Shown here: positions 1-6,052 of the stretch, in pieces
How the letters are laid out: the number at the start of each line of letters is the position of its first letter
Numbering within the stretch: the stretch's first letter is position 1
Assembly (NCBI GenBank): GCA_003523085.1
Contig: DPHD01000006.1
Span: 3,475 to 10,930, forward strand
Reading direction: 5' to 3'
DNA length: 7,456 nt
From: Oceanospirillaceae bacterium
GTDB lineage: Bacteria > Pseudomonadota > Gammaproteobacteria > Pseudomonadales > Balneatricaceae
Notes under the pieces: model-generated
The model's database searches: none
Told to the model about the DNA's origin: nothing
The model's input: the letters and a program-made list of their open reading frames with translations, nothing else
Translations under genes and position numbers: made by a program

Positions 1-1202
1 AGGCCGATATTGCCTTCTTGGATTAAGTCTAAGAACTGCAAACCACGGTTGGTGTACTTTTTGGCAATGGAGATAACCAAACGTAAGTTGGCTTCTACCA
101 TTTCCTTCTTGGCGCGGCGTGTACGGGCCTCGCCAATAGTCATACGGCGGTGGATGTCTTTGATTTCGCTAAGGCTAATACCAGAAGCGTCCACTACCTC
201 GGAGAGTTTGCGTTGTGCGCGCCTAAGATCAACGGCGTTGCGGCGGATGATATTGGAGTAAGGCGCGTTTTGGGCGATGAGTTCGTCGGCCCAGCCAGTA
301 TTGGTTTCGTTGCCAGGGAACTGTGCCAGGAATTCTTCTCGTGGCATCTTGGCTTTACGGTAACAAATAGTGCTGATGATTTTTTCTTGAGCACGGATGT
401 TGGCTAGAGCGGCGCGAGGCCACTTAGCAATTGATTCAAAGTGCTTAGGTACCAATTTGAGGGGCGAGAATAAGAAACCAAGGTGAGCGTACGACTCTTT
501 AGCTTGTTTGCTTTCGCGGCCGTGTTTTTCAACCAGCAGCAAGGTTTTAACTAGGTGCTCTTCTAGTTCTGCAAAACGCTCTGCTGTTTCAATTGGGTCT
601 GGGCCGTTATCTGTTTCTTCCTCTTCCTCGTCATCATCGCTTTTAACCACGGTGGTGGGGTTGACTGGAGACGGGTTTGGCTCGCCATCTGGATCAATAT
701 AACCGCTAAATAGGTCGCTTAAACGGCCTTCGTCTTCAACGATGCGCTTATAGGAATCGATGATGGTAATAACGCTGTCAGGGTAGTGCGCCAACGCAGA
801 CATGACATCGCGTAAGCCTTCTTCTATACGCTTAGCAATGACGATTTCGCCTTCACGAGTCAACAGCTCTACGGTACCCATTTCGCGCATGTACATACGT
901 ACGGGGTCGGTGGTGCGGCCGGCTTCTGTTTCTACGGCAGCCAGGGCTGCGGCAGCTTCTTCGGCGGCGGCTTCATCGGTGGAGTCGCCATCGGTCATGA
1001 GCAGGGTTTCGGCATCTGGCGCTTGCTCAGATACAGTAATTCCCATGTCGTTGATCATGCCGATAATGTCTTCGACTTGATCTGGATCGGCGATATCTTG
1101 TGGCAGGTGATCGTTAACTTCTGCGTAAGTTAAGAAACCCTGTTCACGACCTTTGGTGATCAGTTGTTTTAAACGCGATTGTTGCTGTTCGTTGGCGGCC
1201 AT
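1..1202 (-). CDS. rpoD: RNA polymerase housekeeping sigma factor sigma70, N-terminal 400 codons (runs off left edge)
   Basis: This is the primary sigma factor, which directs core RNA polymerase to -10/-35 promoters. The frame is open from an ATG at 1202-1200 to the window edge and gives 400 residues of the roughly 615 usual for the family. Region 1.1 occupies about residues 1-80 and is followed by an Ala/Glu-rich stretch. Region 1.2 lies at about 97-130 (TDPVRMYMREMGTVELLTRE). The non-conserved region follows and carries an acidic run, SDDDEEEEETD, near 188-198. Region 2.1 and the start of 2.2 are at about 366-400 (EANLRLVISIAKKYTNRG, then LQFLDLIQEGNIG), close to E. coli RpoD. The core-binding end of region 2, and regions 3 and 4, lie outside the window. 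I see no frameshift: the frame agrees at the start, at the acidic run and at the edge. The gene is last in the rpsU-yqeY-dnaG-rpoD operon, 209 bases after dnaG, and has its own candidate promoter. Identity is near certain. Confidence 0.98.
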   Translation of the reverse strand, partial: MAANEQQQSRLKQLITKGREQGFLTYAEVNDHLPQDIADPDQVEDIIGMINDMGITVSEQAPDAETLLMTDGDSTDEAAAEEAAAALAAVETEAGRTTDPVRMYMREMGTVELLTREGEIVIAKRIEEGLRDVMSALAHYPDSVITIIDSYKRIVEDEGRLSDLFSGYIDPDGEPNPSPVNPTTVVKSDDDEEEEETDNGPDPIETAERFAELEEHLVKTLLLVEKHGRESKQAKESYAHLGFLFSPLKLVPKHFESIAKWPRAALANIRAQEKIISTICYRKAKMPREEFLAQFPGNETNTGWADELIAQNAPYSNIIRRNAVDLRRAQRKLSEVVDASGISLSEIKDIHRRMTIGEARTRRAKKEMVEANLRLVISIAKKYTNRGLQFLDLIQEGNIG

Positions 1203-1247
1203 GACTACCCTATTAGGTGGACGGATAATATAAAATGCTAGCTCTCC

Positions 1248-1276
1248 ATTATAGTCGAGATACGGAAGTTCTTCCA
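1248..1276 (-). promoter_or_regulatory. Candidate internal sigma70 promoter for rpoD
   Basis: On the minus strand a perfect TATAAT (1253-1248) is preceded, after a 17-base spacer, by TGGAAG (1276-1271), a weak 3/6 match to TTGACA. Transcription would start near 1241, giving a leader of about 39 nt before the rpoD ATG. A dyad GGAAG-TT-CTTCC (1264-1275) overlaps the -35 and upstream spacer and could be a regulator site or chance. The RBS is poor: AGGGTAG lies just ahead of the ATG. An independent rpoD promoter downstream of dnaG agrees with the known use of internal promoters in this operon in E. coli. Confidence 0.5.
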
Positions 1277-1411
1277 CAAATGACTCGGAATTAGCTAATG
1301 AATTGTGCTTTTGAGTGCCTGCACTAGACGATGGCTCTATATGGGTCTGTTTTTGCGATGCTTAGCATGCCGCCCTTGAACCGCGGACCAGTATAAGATC
1401 CTTAGGTAAGG

Positions 1412-3439
1412 CTATTGTCTACTTTTCAGCCGCTTTTGCAACTCTTCTTTTTCTTTTAACAGGATTTTTATCTGTTGTTTGGCTGTGGGGTCAGCATTGG
1501 GTTGCGCGATTTGATGTAATAGCTGATTAAAACGCTCGTCTAGGTGATGTTCGAGTAACTTGTCAATGGCGGCTTGAAGCTGGAGGGCGTGATCGCCGAG
1601 CGGCAATAGCGACTCCATGGCAGCGAGTTGGCGTAACATGGGCCAGGCATCCCATGGCGCGCATTCAATATGCACTTCGGAGGTAATGGGCCAGCGCCCA
1701 AGGGCGGCTTGCATGGTTTGAACAGTGGTTAATAGCTGCGTTAACACTGCGGCATCGGGCATTTGTAATTCGCCAAGGTGGCTCGGTATTTGACTAATGT
1801 GCTGCACTGTTTCTGGGTGTCGTAGAATGACCCGAATAGCCGCTTGCGCCGGGTTTTGTACCTTGGGTAGGTTGGTATTAAAGTTACGCGACGGTGCAGA
1901 GTCTTGCGGCATTTGAGGCGCTGTCTGGTGTTCGTCGTGGTGCCAGTAGCTGGCGTCGTCATCGGTTTGTGATTCACTGTCTGCCATGTGGTAGTCGGCG
2001 TAGTCGTGGGTGCTGTTGGGCGCCGACGATGATTCGGGTTTGGTTGCCACTGGAGCTAGTGTGGGTGCGCTTGTGGGTGCTGGTTGGGCCGCAGGGGTAG
2101 GGGCTTTAAGTGCCGCAAGTTCGGCCAGGGTGTCTTTGTCTAGGCCGGTGATTTTGCTCAAGCGGGCCTGCATCATACTGCGCATGATGCCTTTAGGCAT
2201 GGTATTGATGAGTGGATTGGCGTCGGTGGCCAATTTGGCGCGGTGTTCTAAGTTGTGTGGGTCCAGCTCTTTGCCTAAGCGCGCAAACAGAAAGTCACTT
2301 AGTGGTGTGGCTTCAACAATGCGCTGGCTCAACTGGTCTTTGCCAATCTGGCGTACTAACGAATCTGGGTCTTCGCCGTCTGGCAATAACAAAAAACGCG
2401 CTTGGCGGCCGTCTTCCATAAACGGCAGGCAGGTGTGCATGGCTCGGTCGGCGGCTTTCAGGCCGGCGGCATCGCCATCAAAACAAAACACCACCTCGCT
2501 CACGAGCTTAAAAATACGCTCTAGGTGGTAGCTGCTGGTACTGGTGCCTAGGGTGGCCGCGGCATAGTTAATTTGATGTTGCGCTAGGGCTACTACATCC
2601 ATGTAGCCTTCAACCACCAAGATGCGCTTGAGGTTGCGCTCTTGTTGGCGGGCTTCGTAGAGGCCGTACAATTCGCGCTGTTTGTGGAACACCTCGGTTT
2701 CTGGTGAGTTGAGATACTTGGGTTTTTCGTCGCCCAATACACGGCCACCAAAAGCAATGATGCGGCCTTTGTAATCTTTGATGGGAAACATAATGCGGTC
2801 GCGAAAGCGGTCATAACGGCGTTTGCTTTCTTCTTTTTCAACCACCATGCCACAATCAATTAAGTGTTGTTCTTGCTCGGGTTCTTGGTGGCTATTGGGG
2901 GCAAGTTCCGTCATCAGATTCTGCCAGCCAGAGGGGGCATAGCCGATGCCAAAGCGCTGCGCTATTTGGCCACTGAGGCCGCGGCCTTTAAGGTAAGACA
3001 CGGCCTTTTGGCGGTCGCTATGGCGGCGTAGTTGGCTTTGGTAGTACTGGCTTGCACGGTTGAGCAGGTCGTAGGCTTGGTTGCGCGCTTTGGTTTTGGC
3101 TTGGCTGGCGACTGTGGCCGCTTGGCTGGTAACGCTGTCGTCTTTAGGCACCGTGAGCCCGGCTTTGCCTGCCAGTTCTTCCACGGCTTCAGGGAAATTA
3201 AGGTTTTCTAGCTCCATTAAGAAGCCAATGGCATTGCCGCCAGCGCCGCAGCCAAAACAATAGTAAAACTGTTTGTCGGGTGCGACGCTAAACGAAGGGG
3301 TTTTTTCTTTGTGAAAAGGGCAGCAAGCGGAATAGTTGCGGCCGGTTTTTTTAAGCTTTACGCGGCTATCAACCAAGTCAACAATGTCAGTGCGGTCGAG
3401 TAGGTCATCGATAAACGATTGCGGTATGCGTGCGGCCAA
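1412..3439 (-). CDS. dnaG: DNA primase DnaG
   Basis: DnaG makes the short RNA primers for leading- and lagging-strand synthesis and is recruited by the DnaB helicase. The product is 675 aa (E. coli 581). The N-terminal CHC2 zinc domain has Cys40, His43, Cys61 and Cys64, the same positions as in E. coli. The RNA polymerase core carries GRVLGDEKPKYLNSPET (232-248). The TOPRIM domain carries VVEGYMD, with Glu277, and FDGDAAG, with Asp321 and Asp323. An Ala/Pro/Ser- then Asp/His-rich linker (about 446-530) leads to the C-terminal helicase-binding domain (about 531-675). The start is TTG at 3439-3437: MAARIPQSF aligns residue for residue with E. coli MAGRIPRVF, and AAGG lies 8 bases upstream. The gene begins 23 bases after yqeY and is probably co-transcribed with it. 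The long linker accounts for most of the extra length. Confidence 0.98.
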   Translation of the reverse strand: MAARIPQSFIDDLLDRTDIVDLVDSRVKLKKTGRNYSACCPFHKEKTPSFSVAPDKQFYYCFGCGAGGNAIGFLMELENLNFPEAVEELAGKAGLTVPKDDSVTSQAATVASQAKTKARNQAYDLLNRASQYYQSQLRRHSDRQKAVSYLKGRGLSGQIAQRFGIGYAPSGWQNLMTELAPNSHQEPEQEQHLIDCGMVVEKEESKRRYDRFRDRIMFPIKDYKGRIIAFGGRVLGDEKPKYLNSPETEVFHKQRELYGLYEARQQERNLKRILVVEGYMDVVALAQHQINYAAATLGTSTSSYHLERIFKLVSEVVFCFDGDAAGLKAADRAMHTCLPFMEDGRQARFLLLPDGEDPDSLVRQIGKDQLSQRIVEATPLSDFLFARLGKELDPHNLEHRAKLATDANPLINTMPKGIMRSMMQARLSKITGLDKDTLAELAALKAPTPAAQPAPTSAPTLAPVATKPESSSAPNSTHDYADYHMADSESQTDDDASYWHHDEHQTAPQMPQDSAPSRNFNTNLPKVQNPAQAAIRVILRHPETVQHISQIPSHLGELQMPDAAVLTQLLTTVQTMQAALGRWPITSEVHIECAPWDAWPMLRQLAAMESLLPLGDHALQLQAAIDKLLEHHLDERFNQLLHQIAQPNADPTAKQQIKILLKEKEELQKRLKSRQ

Positions 3440-3462
3440 GGGGTGTGCCTTTTTATAAAAGC

Positions 3463-3909
3463 TTACGCGAGTTGCGCTTTAATCTTACCGCTTACTTTGC
3501 CAATATCTGCGCGACCTTGCAACTGTGGCTTAAGAATGCCCATTACTTTGCCCATGTCCTTCATGTTGCTCGCGCCTGAGTCGGTAATGGCTTGGGCGAT
3601 TAACGCAGTCACTTCGTCATCGGTTAAAGGCGTGGGTAGGAACTCCTGGATAACGCCCATTTCAAAGTGCTCAACGTCGGCCAAGTCTTGGCGTGCTGCT
3701 GCTTCGTACTGGGTGATGGAGTCGCGGCGTTGTTTAAGCATTTTGTCTAACACAGCCAAACCGCGGGCTTGGTCTAGTTCAATGCGCTCGTCTACTTCAA
3801 TGCGCTTGAATTCTGCAAGCATGGTGCGAATACACATTAAACGAGGTTTATTTTTGTCACGCATGGCTTGTTTTTGAGCGTCTTTAAGTTGAAGCTTTAA
3901 GTCTGACAT
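3463..3909 (-). CDS. yqeY: GatB/YqeY-domain protein
   Basis: This is a 148-aa cytoplasmic protein of the YqeY family, which resembles the C-terminal tRNA-interacting domain of the GatB amidotransferase subunit. Its precise role is not established. Visible family features are an N-terminal helical part (MSDLKLQLKDAQKQAMRDK), the RDSITQYEAAAR segment, FLPTPLTDDEV, and the conserved C-terminal run MKDMGKVMGILKPQLQGRADIGKVSGKIK. The length matches the family (about 147-150 aa). The ATG at 3909-3907 was chosen because homologues start at this point; the open frame extends upstream to 4053, but that stretch crosses the terminator hairpin and has no family similarity. The RBS is weak (AGGCAAAA). The gene sits between rpsU and dnaG, as in Pseudomonas-type operons, and is probably driven by the candidate promoter just downstream of the rpsU attenuator. 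Confidence 0.93.
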   Translation of the reverse strand: MSDLKLQLKDAQKQAMRDKNKPRLMCIRTMLAEFKRIEVDERIELDQARGLAVLDKMLKQRRDSITQYEAAARQDLADVEHFEMGVIQEFLPTPLTDDEVTALIAQAITDSGASNMKDMGKVMGILKPQLQGRADIGKVSGKIKAQLA

Positions 3910-3958
3910 GGTGGATTTTGCCTGTATTGGTTTCAGTTGCTGATGTGACTGGGTTTGG

Positions 3959-3987
3959 ATTTTACCCACAAACGTCAGAAACGACAA
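3959..3987 (-). promoter_or_regulatory. Candidate promoter for yqeY-dnaG
   Basis: On the minus strand TTGTCG (3987-3982, 4/6 to TTGACA) is followed after exactly 17 bases by TAAAAT (3964-3959, 5/6 to TATAAT). It begins on the base after the terminator stem at 3988, so its -35 lies in that terminator's T-tract. Initiation would fall near 3952, about 43 nt before the yqeY start. The arrangement suggests that yqeY and dnaG are partly uncoupled from rpsU. The match is by inspection only. Confidence 0.45.
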
Positions 3988-4015
3988 AGGGGCGGGTAAC
4001 TGAAAAACCGCCCCT
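3986..4015 (-). terminator. Hairpin terminator or attenuator after rpsU
   Basis: Perfect 8-bp arms AGGGGCGG / CCGCCCCT (4015-4008 and 3995-3988) enclose a 12-nt loop, followed on the minus strand by an interrupted T-tract, TTGTCGTTT. It lies 80-107 nt past the rpsU stop and before yqeY. In E. coli a terminator between rpsU and dnaG lets bS21 be expressed well above primase; this hairpin occupies the equivalent place. The imperfect T-tract suggests partial rather than complete termination. The opposite strand has an A-rich loop but no T-tract after the stem, so it should act only in the rpsU direction. Confidence 0.7.
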
Positions 4016-4094
4016 ATGTATAGATCGTTAGTCGCGCTAAGTACATAACGCAAGTAACAGGTCGTGCAAGGTTCTGTATTAGTAGGTGTAAAAC

Positions 4095-4310
4095 CTAGTA
4101 AAGACGAACGTGACGACGGTTTTCGCGTACTAGCTTCTTAGCATGACGCTTAACAGCTGCAGCCGCTTGACGCTTACGAACGCTGGTAGGCTTTTCGTAG
4201 AATTCTTTTGAGCGCACGTCTGCTAAAGTGCCGGCTTTTTCACAAGCGCGCTTGAAGCGACGTAGGGCAATATCAAATGGTTCGTTGTCTTTCAGTTTTA
4301 CAGCTGGCAT
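4095..4310 (-). CDS. rpsU: Small ribosomal subunit protein bS21
   Basis: bS21 binds the 30S platform near the anti-Shine-Dalgarno end of 16S rRNA and aids initiation on mRNA. The product is 71 aa, the usual length. It is very basic and carries the family landmarks NEPFDIALRRFKRACEKAG (9-27), EFYEKPTSVRKR (36-47) and VKRHAKKLVREN (53-64), ending HVRLY. The ATG at 4310-4308 is preceded by TTAGGTAAAGAT, a reasonable RBS. It is the first gene of the operon and has the best promoter in the window. A terminator/attenuator follows it, which fits high expression of this gene alone. Confidence 0.98.
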   Translation of the reverse strand: MPAVKLKDNEPFDIALRRFKRACEKAGTLADVRSKEFYEKPTSVRKRQAAAAVKRHAKKLVRENRRHVRLY

Positions 4311-4326
4311 ATCTTTACCTAATTGT

Positions 4327-4350
4327 GGATGCTGCGGTAGGCAGTAATCC
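4327..4350 (-). promoter_or_regulatory. Candidate hairpin in the rpsU mRNA leader
   Basis: Read on the minus strand, GGAT-TA-CTGC-CTACC-GCAG-C-ATCC can fold into two 4-bp stems (GGAT/ATCC and CTGC/GCAG) separated by a small internal loop (TA opposite C), with a 5-nt CTACC loop. It ends 7 bases before the AGG of the rpsU RBS, in a leader of roughly 110 nt. Leader structures near the RBS are a common site for ribosomal-protein feedback, but I know of no such element for gammaproteobacterial rpsU, so a role is inference. Confidence 0.3.
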
Positions 4351-4425
4351 TAATGTTTTCTATTCACATTCCAGTCATTGTATCAACGACTAGGGGAAGG
4401 TGTTCCTGAGTCTTCAAGGCCGCGT

Positions 4426-4455
4426 ATTTTACTCCTATGTGTTAGCCACTGTAAA
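4426..4455 (-). promoter_or_regulatory. Promoter of rpsU (macromolecular synthesis operon)
   Basis: On the minus strand TTTACA (4455-4450, 5/6 to TTGACA) is followed after 18 bases by TAAAAT (4431-4426, 5/6 to TATAAT). A GC-rich discriminator, ACGCGGCC, comes next, the type found at promoters of ribosomal components under stringent (ppGpp) control. Initiation near 4419 gives a leader of about 110 nt. The -10 and flanks AGGAGTAAAATACGCGGCC recur in inverted orientation in front of tsaD. No LexA-type CTG-N10-CAG box was seen here, unlike the E. coli operon. Confidence 0.65.
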
Positions 4456-4546
4456 CCCCAGTTTGGACTAAGTTAACAGACTTTTACTCAAGTTATACGT
4501 TAACTGCCATTATAGCCTCTTGTGTAGGTGGTTATTGAGGCTGATG

Positions 4547-4565
4547 AGGAGTAAAATTCGCGCCC
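4547..4565 (+). promoter_or_regulatory. Candidate tsaD promoter -10/discriminator box, near-copy of the rpsU one
   Basis: AGGAGTAAAATTCGCGCCC matches the minus-strand box at 4436-4418 at 17 of 19 positions. It contains a TAAAAT -10 (4552-4557) and a GC-rich discriminator. The -35 is poor: TGGTTA at 4529-4534 with a 17-base spacer. Initiation near 4564 would leave a leader of about 28 nt before the tsaD ATG. A second possible -10, TATTAT (4566-4571), lacks a good -35. Strength is uncertain, but the likeness to the rpsU promoter makes it the best candidate. Confidence 0.45.
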
Positions 4566-4592
4566 TATTATAGACTTTATTTGGTTTTATTG

Positions 4593-5660
4593 ATGCGCGT
4601 ATTAGGCATAGAAACATCTTGCGACGAAACTGGTGTGGCGATCTACGACACCGATGTGGATGGTTTGGGCCATGGCGCTATTTTAGCCGAAGCTTTATAT
4701 AGCCAAGTGGCAGTGCATGCAGAATACGGCGGCGTGGTACCCGAATTAGCCTCCCGCGATCACATTCGTAAGCTTGTGCCTTTGATGCGAGAGGTGTTCG
4801 ACAAGGCCGGCCTAGCCTATGGTGATGTTGACGGCATTGCCTACACGGCAGGCCCGGGCCTCATTGGGGCGCTAATGGTGGGTGCAGCCACAGGCCGAGC
4901 GTTAGGCATGGCGTGGGATATACCCACCCTTGGCGTACATCATATGGAAGGCCATTTATTGGCCCCCATGTTAGAAGAACATGCTCCTAAACCACCGTTT
5001 GTGGCGTTGTTAGTGTCCGGTGGCCATACCCAATTAGTGCATGTGCGTTCCCTAGGCGACTATGAGCTACTGGGTGAATCCTTAGATGATGCCGCAGGCG
5101 AAGCCTTTGATAAGGTCGCTAAGATGATGGATTTAGACTACCCCGGCGGTCCGCTGGTGGCTAAGTTGGCCTTACAAGGCGATGCTACACGTTTTAAGTT
5201 CCCGCGCCCCATGGTCGATCGTCCAGGCTTAGACATGAGTTTTAGTGGTCTCAAAACAGCCACCTTATATGCCATTCAAGACATTCAAAAACAACAAGGC
5301 AGCCTCAACCCGCAAGACAAGGCAGACATTGCAGTGGCCTTTCAGCAAGCGGTGGTGGATACCTTAGCTATAAAATGTCGACGGGCACTGCAACAGACGG
5401 AGCTTTCTACCTTGGTGATGGCAGGGGGCGTGAGTGCTAACCTAAAATTGCGCGAAAAGCTGGCCACAGAAACCGCTAAGTTAAGCGCCCAGGTGTATTA
5501 CCCTAGGCCTGAATATTGCACCGACAATGGCGCAATGATCGCCTATGCAGGCGCTCTGAGGCTGGCCGCAGGGCAAAGCGACGACCTCACCCTAAAAGTT
5601 AAACCCCGCTGGCCTCTTAGTGAGCTGTTGGCCGTTAATGAACTACTTGGCGTAGTTTAA
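4593..5660 (+). CDS. tsaD: tRNA N6-adenosine threonylcarbamoyltransferase TsaD
   Basis: TsaD transfers the threonylcarbamoyl group from TC-AMP (made by TsaC) to A37 of ANN-decoding tRNAs, in complex with TsaB and TsaE. The product is 355 aa of the ASKHA fold. It starts MRVLGIETSCDETGVAIYD, the family's N-terminal phosphate-binding segment. HHMEGH gives the metal-binding His117 and His121, SGGHTQ is at 142-147, MSFSGLKTA at 215-223, GGVSANLKLR at 278-287, and YCTDNGAMIAYAG holds the conserved Asp311. The ATG at 4593 fits the family start; an in-frame TTG at 4581 would add four residues without support. There is no recognisable Shine-Dalgarno sequence ahead of the ATG (TTTATTTGGTTTTATTG). It is divergent from rpsU, as in E. 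coli, and leads the folB-folK group 32 bases later. Confidence 0.97.
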   Translation: MRVLGIETSCDETGVAIYDTDVDGLGHGAILAEALYSQVAVHAEYGGVVPELASRDHIRKLVPLMREVFDKAGLAYGDVDGIAYTAGPGLIGALMVGAATGRALGMAWDIPTLGVHHMEGHLLAPMLEEHAPKPPFVALLVSGGHTQLVHVRSLGDYELLGESLDDAAGEAFDKVAKMMDLDYPGGPLVAKLALQGDATRFKFPRPMVDRPGLDMSFSGLKTATLYAIQDIQKQQGSLNPQDKADIAVAFQQAVVDTLAIKCRRALQQTELSTLVMAGGVSANLKLREKLATETAKLSAQVYYPRPEYCTDNGAMIAYAGALRLAAGQSDDLTLKVKPRWPLSELLAVNELLGVV

Positions 5661-5692
5661 TTATTCAGAAAACTTTATTAAGAGACTCTTCT

Positions 5693-6052
5693 ATGGACAC
5701 AGTATATGTACACGGCTTAACTGTTGAGACCGTGATAGGCATCTTCGATTGGGAACGCGAGATCAAACAAAAGGTGGTGCTGGACATTGAACTGGCAGTG
5801 GATATAAGCCCGTCTGCCGCCACCGAAGACATTGACCGCACCGTGAGCTACAAGGATGTGTCGGATCGATTGACGCAGTTTGTACAAGCCAGTGAGTTTT
5901 TGTTGGTCGAAACCATGGCCGAAGAAATTGCTGCCTTAGTGTTGGCAGAATTCCCCGTACCCTTTGTACGTATTAAGTTGGGCAAACCCGACGCTATTGC
6001 TAATGCAGCAGACGTGGGTGTGATTATTGAGCGTGGCCAAAAGCCTGCATGA
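5693..6052 (+). CDS. folB: Dihydroneopterin aldolase FolB
   Basis: FolB cleaves 7,8-dihydroneopterin to 6-hydroxymethyl-7,8-dihydropterin and glycolaldehyde in folate synthesis, and many homologues also epimerise the substrate. The 119-aa length is normal for this T-fold enzyme, which forms octamers. Visible landmarks are MDTVYVHGLTVETVIGIFDWERE (1-23) with the conserved Glu22-type residue, DRTVSYKDV (48-56), the substrate-anchoring glutamate in LLVETMAEEI (69-78), and KLGKPDAIANAADVGVIIER (95-114) with the catalytic-lysine segment. An AAGAG eight bases before the ATG may serve as RBS. It follows tsaD by 32 bases with no clear separate promoter, and its stop overlaps the folK start (ATGA), so translation of the two is probably coupled. 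Confidence 0.96.
   Translation: MDTVYVHGLTVETVIGIFDWEREIKQKVVLDIELAVDISPSAATEDIDRTVSYKDVSDRLTQFVQASEFLLVETMAEEIAALVLAEFPVPFVRIKLGKPDAIANAADVGVIIERGQKPA

Noticed and set aside
1894..2531. Plus-strand open frames of 68-173 codons inside dnaG, and similar frames inside rpoD
   Set aside because: They are antisense shadows of well-identified genes, with low-complexity products and no recognisable domain.
3910..4053. N-terminal extension of the yqeY frame upstream to 4053
   Set aside because: It passes through the terminator hairpin and candidate promoter, has no similarity to the family, and the ATG at 3909 gives the standard family length.
4544..4573. Nine-codon upstream reading frame (MRSKIRALL) with GAGG in front, ending 19 bases before tsaD
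   Set aside because: It overlaps the candidate tsaD promoter box, so it would not be transcribed if that promoter is right. The GAGG-ATG spacing is too short, and such tiny frames are common by chance.
4311..4592. LexA (SOS) box in the rpsU control region, as reported for E. coli
   Set aside because: CTG-containing sites at 4448-4460 and around 4476-4480 lack the matching CAG after ten bases, so no SOS box can be supported.
5639..5659. Hairpin TGAACTAC-TTGGC-GTAGTTTA over the tsaD stop codon
   Set aside because: The stem is AT-rich, includes a G-U pair and is followed by no T-tract; folB lies 32 bases on and is probably co-transcribed. It is not a credible terminator.
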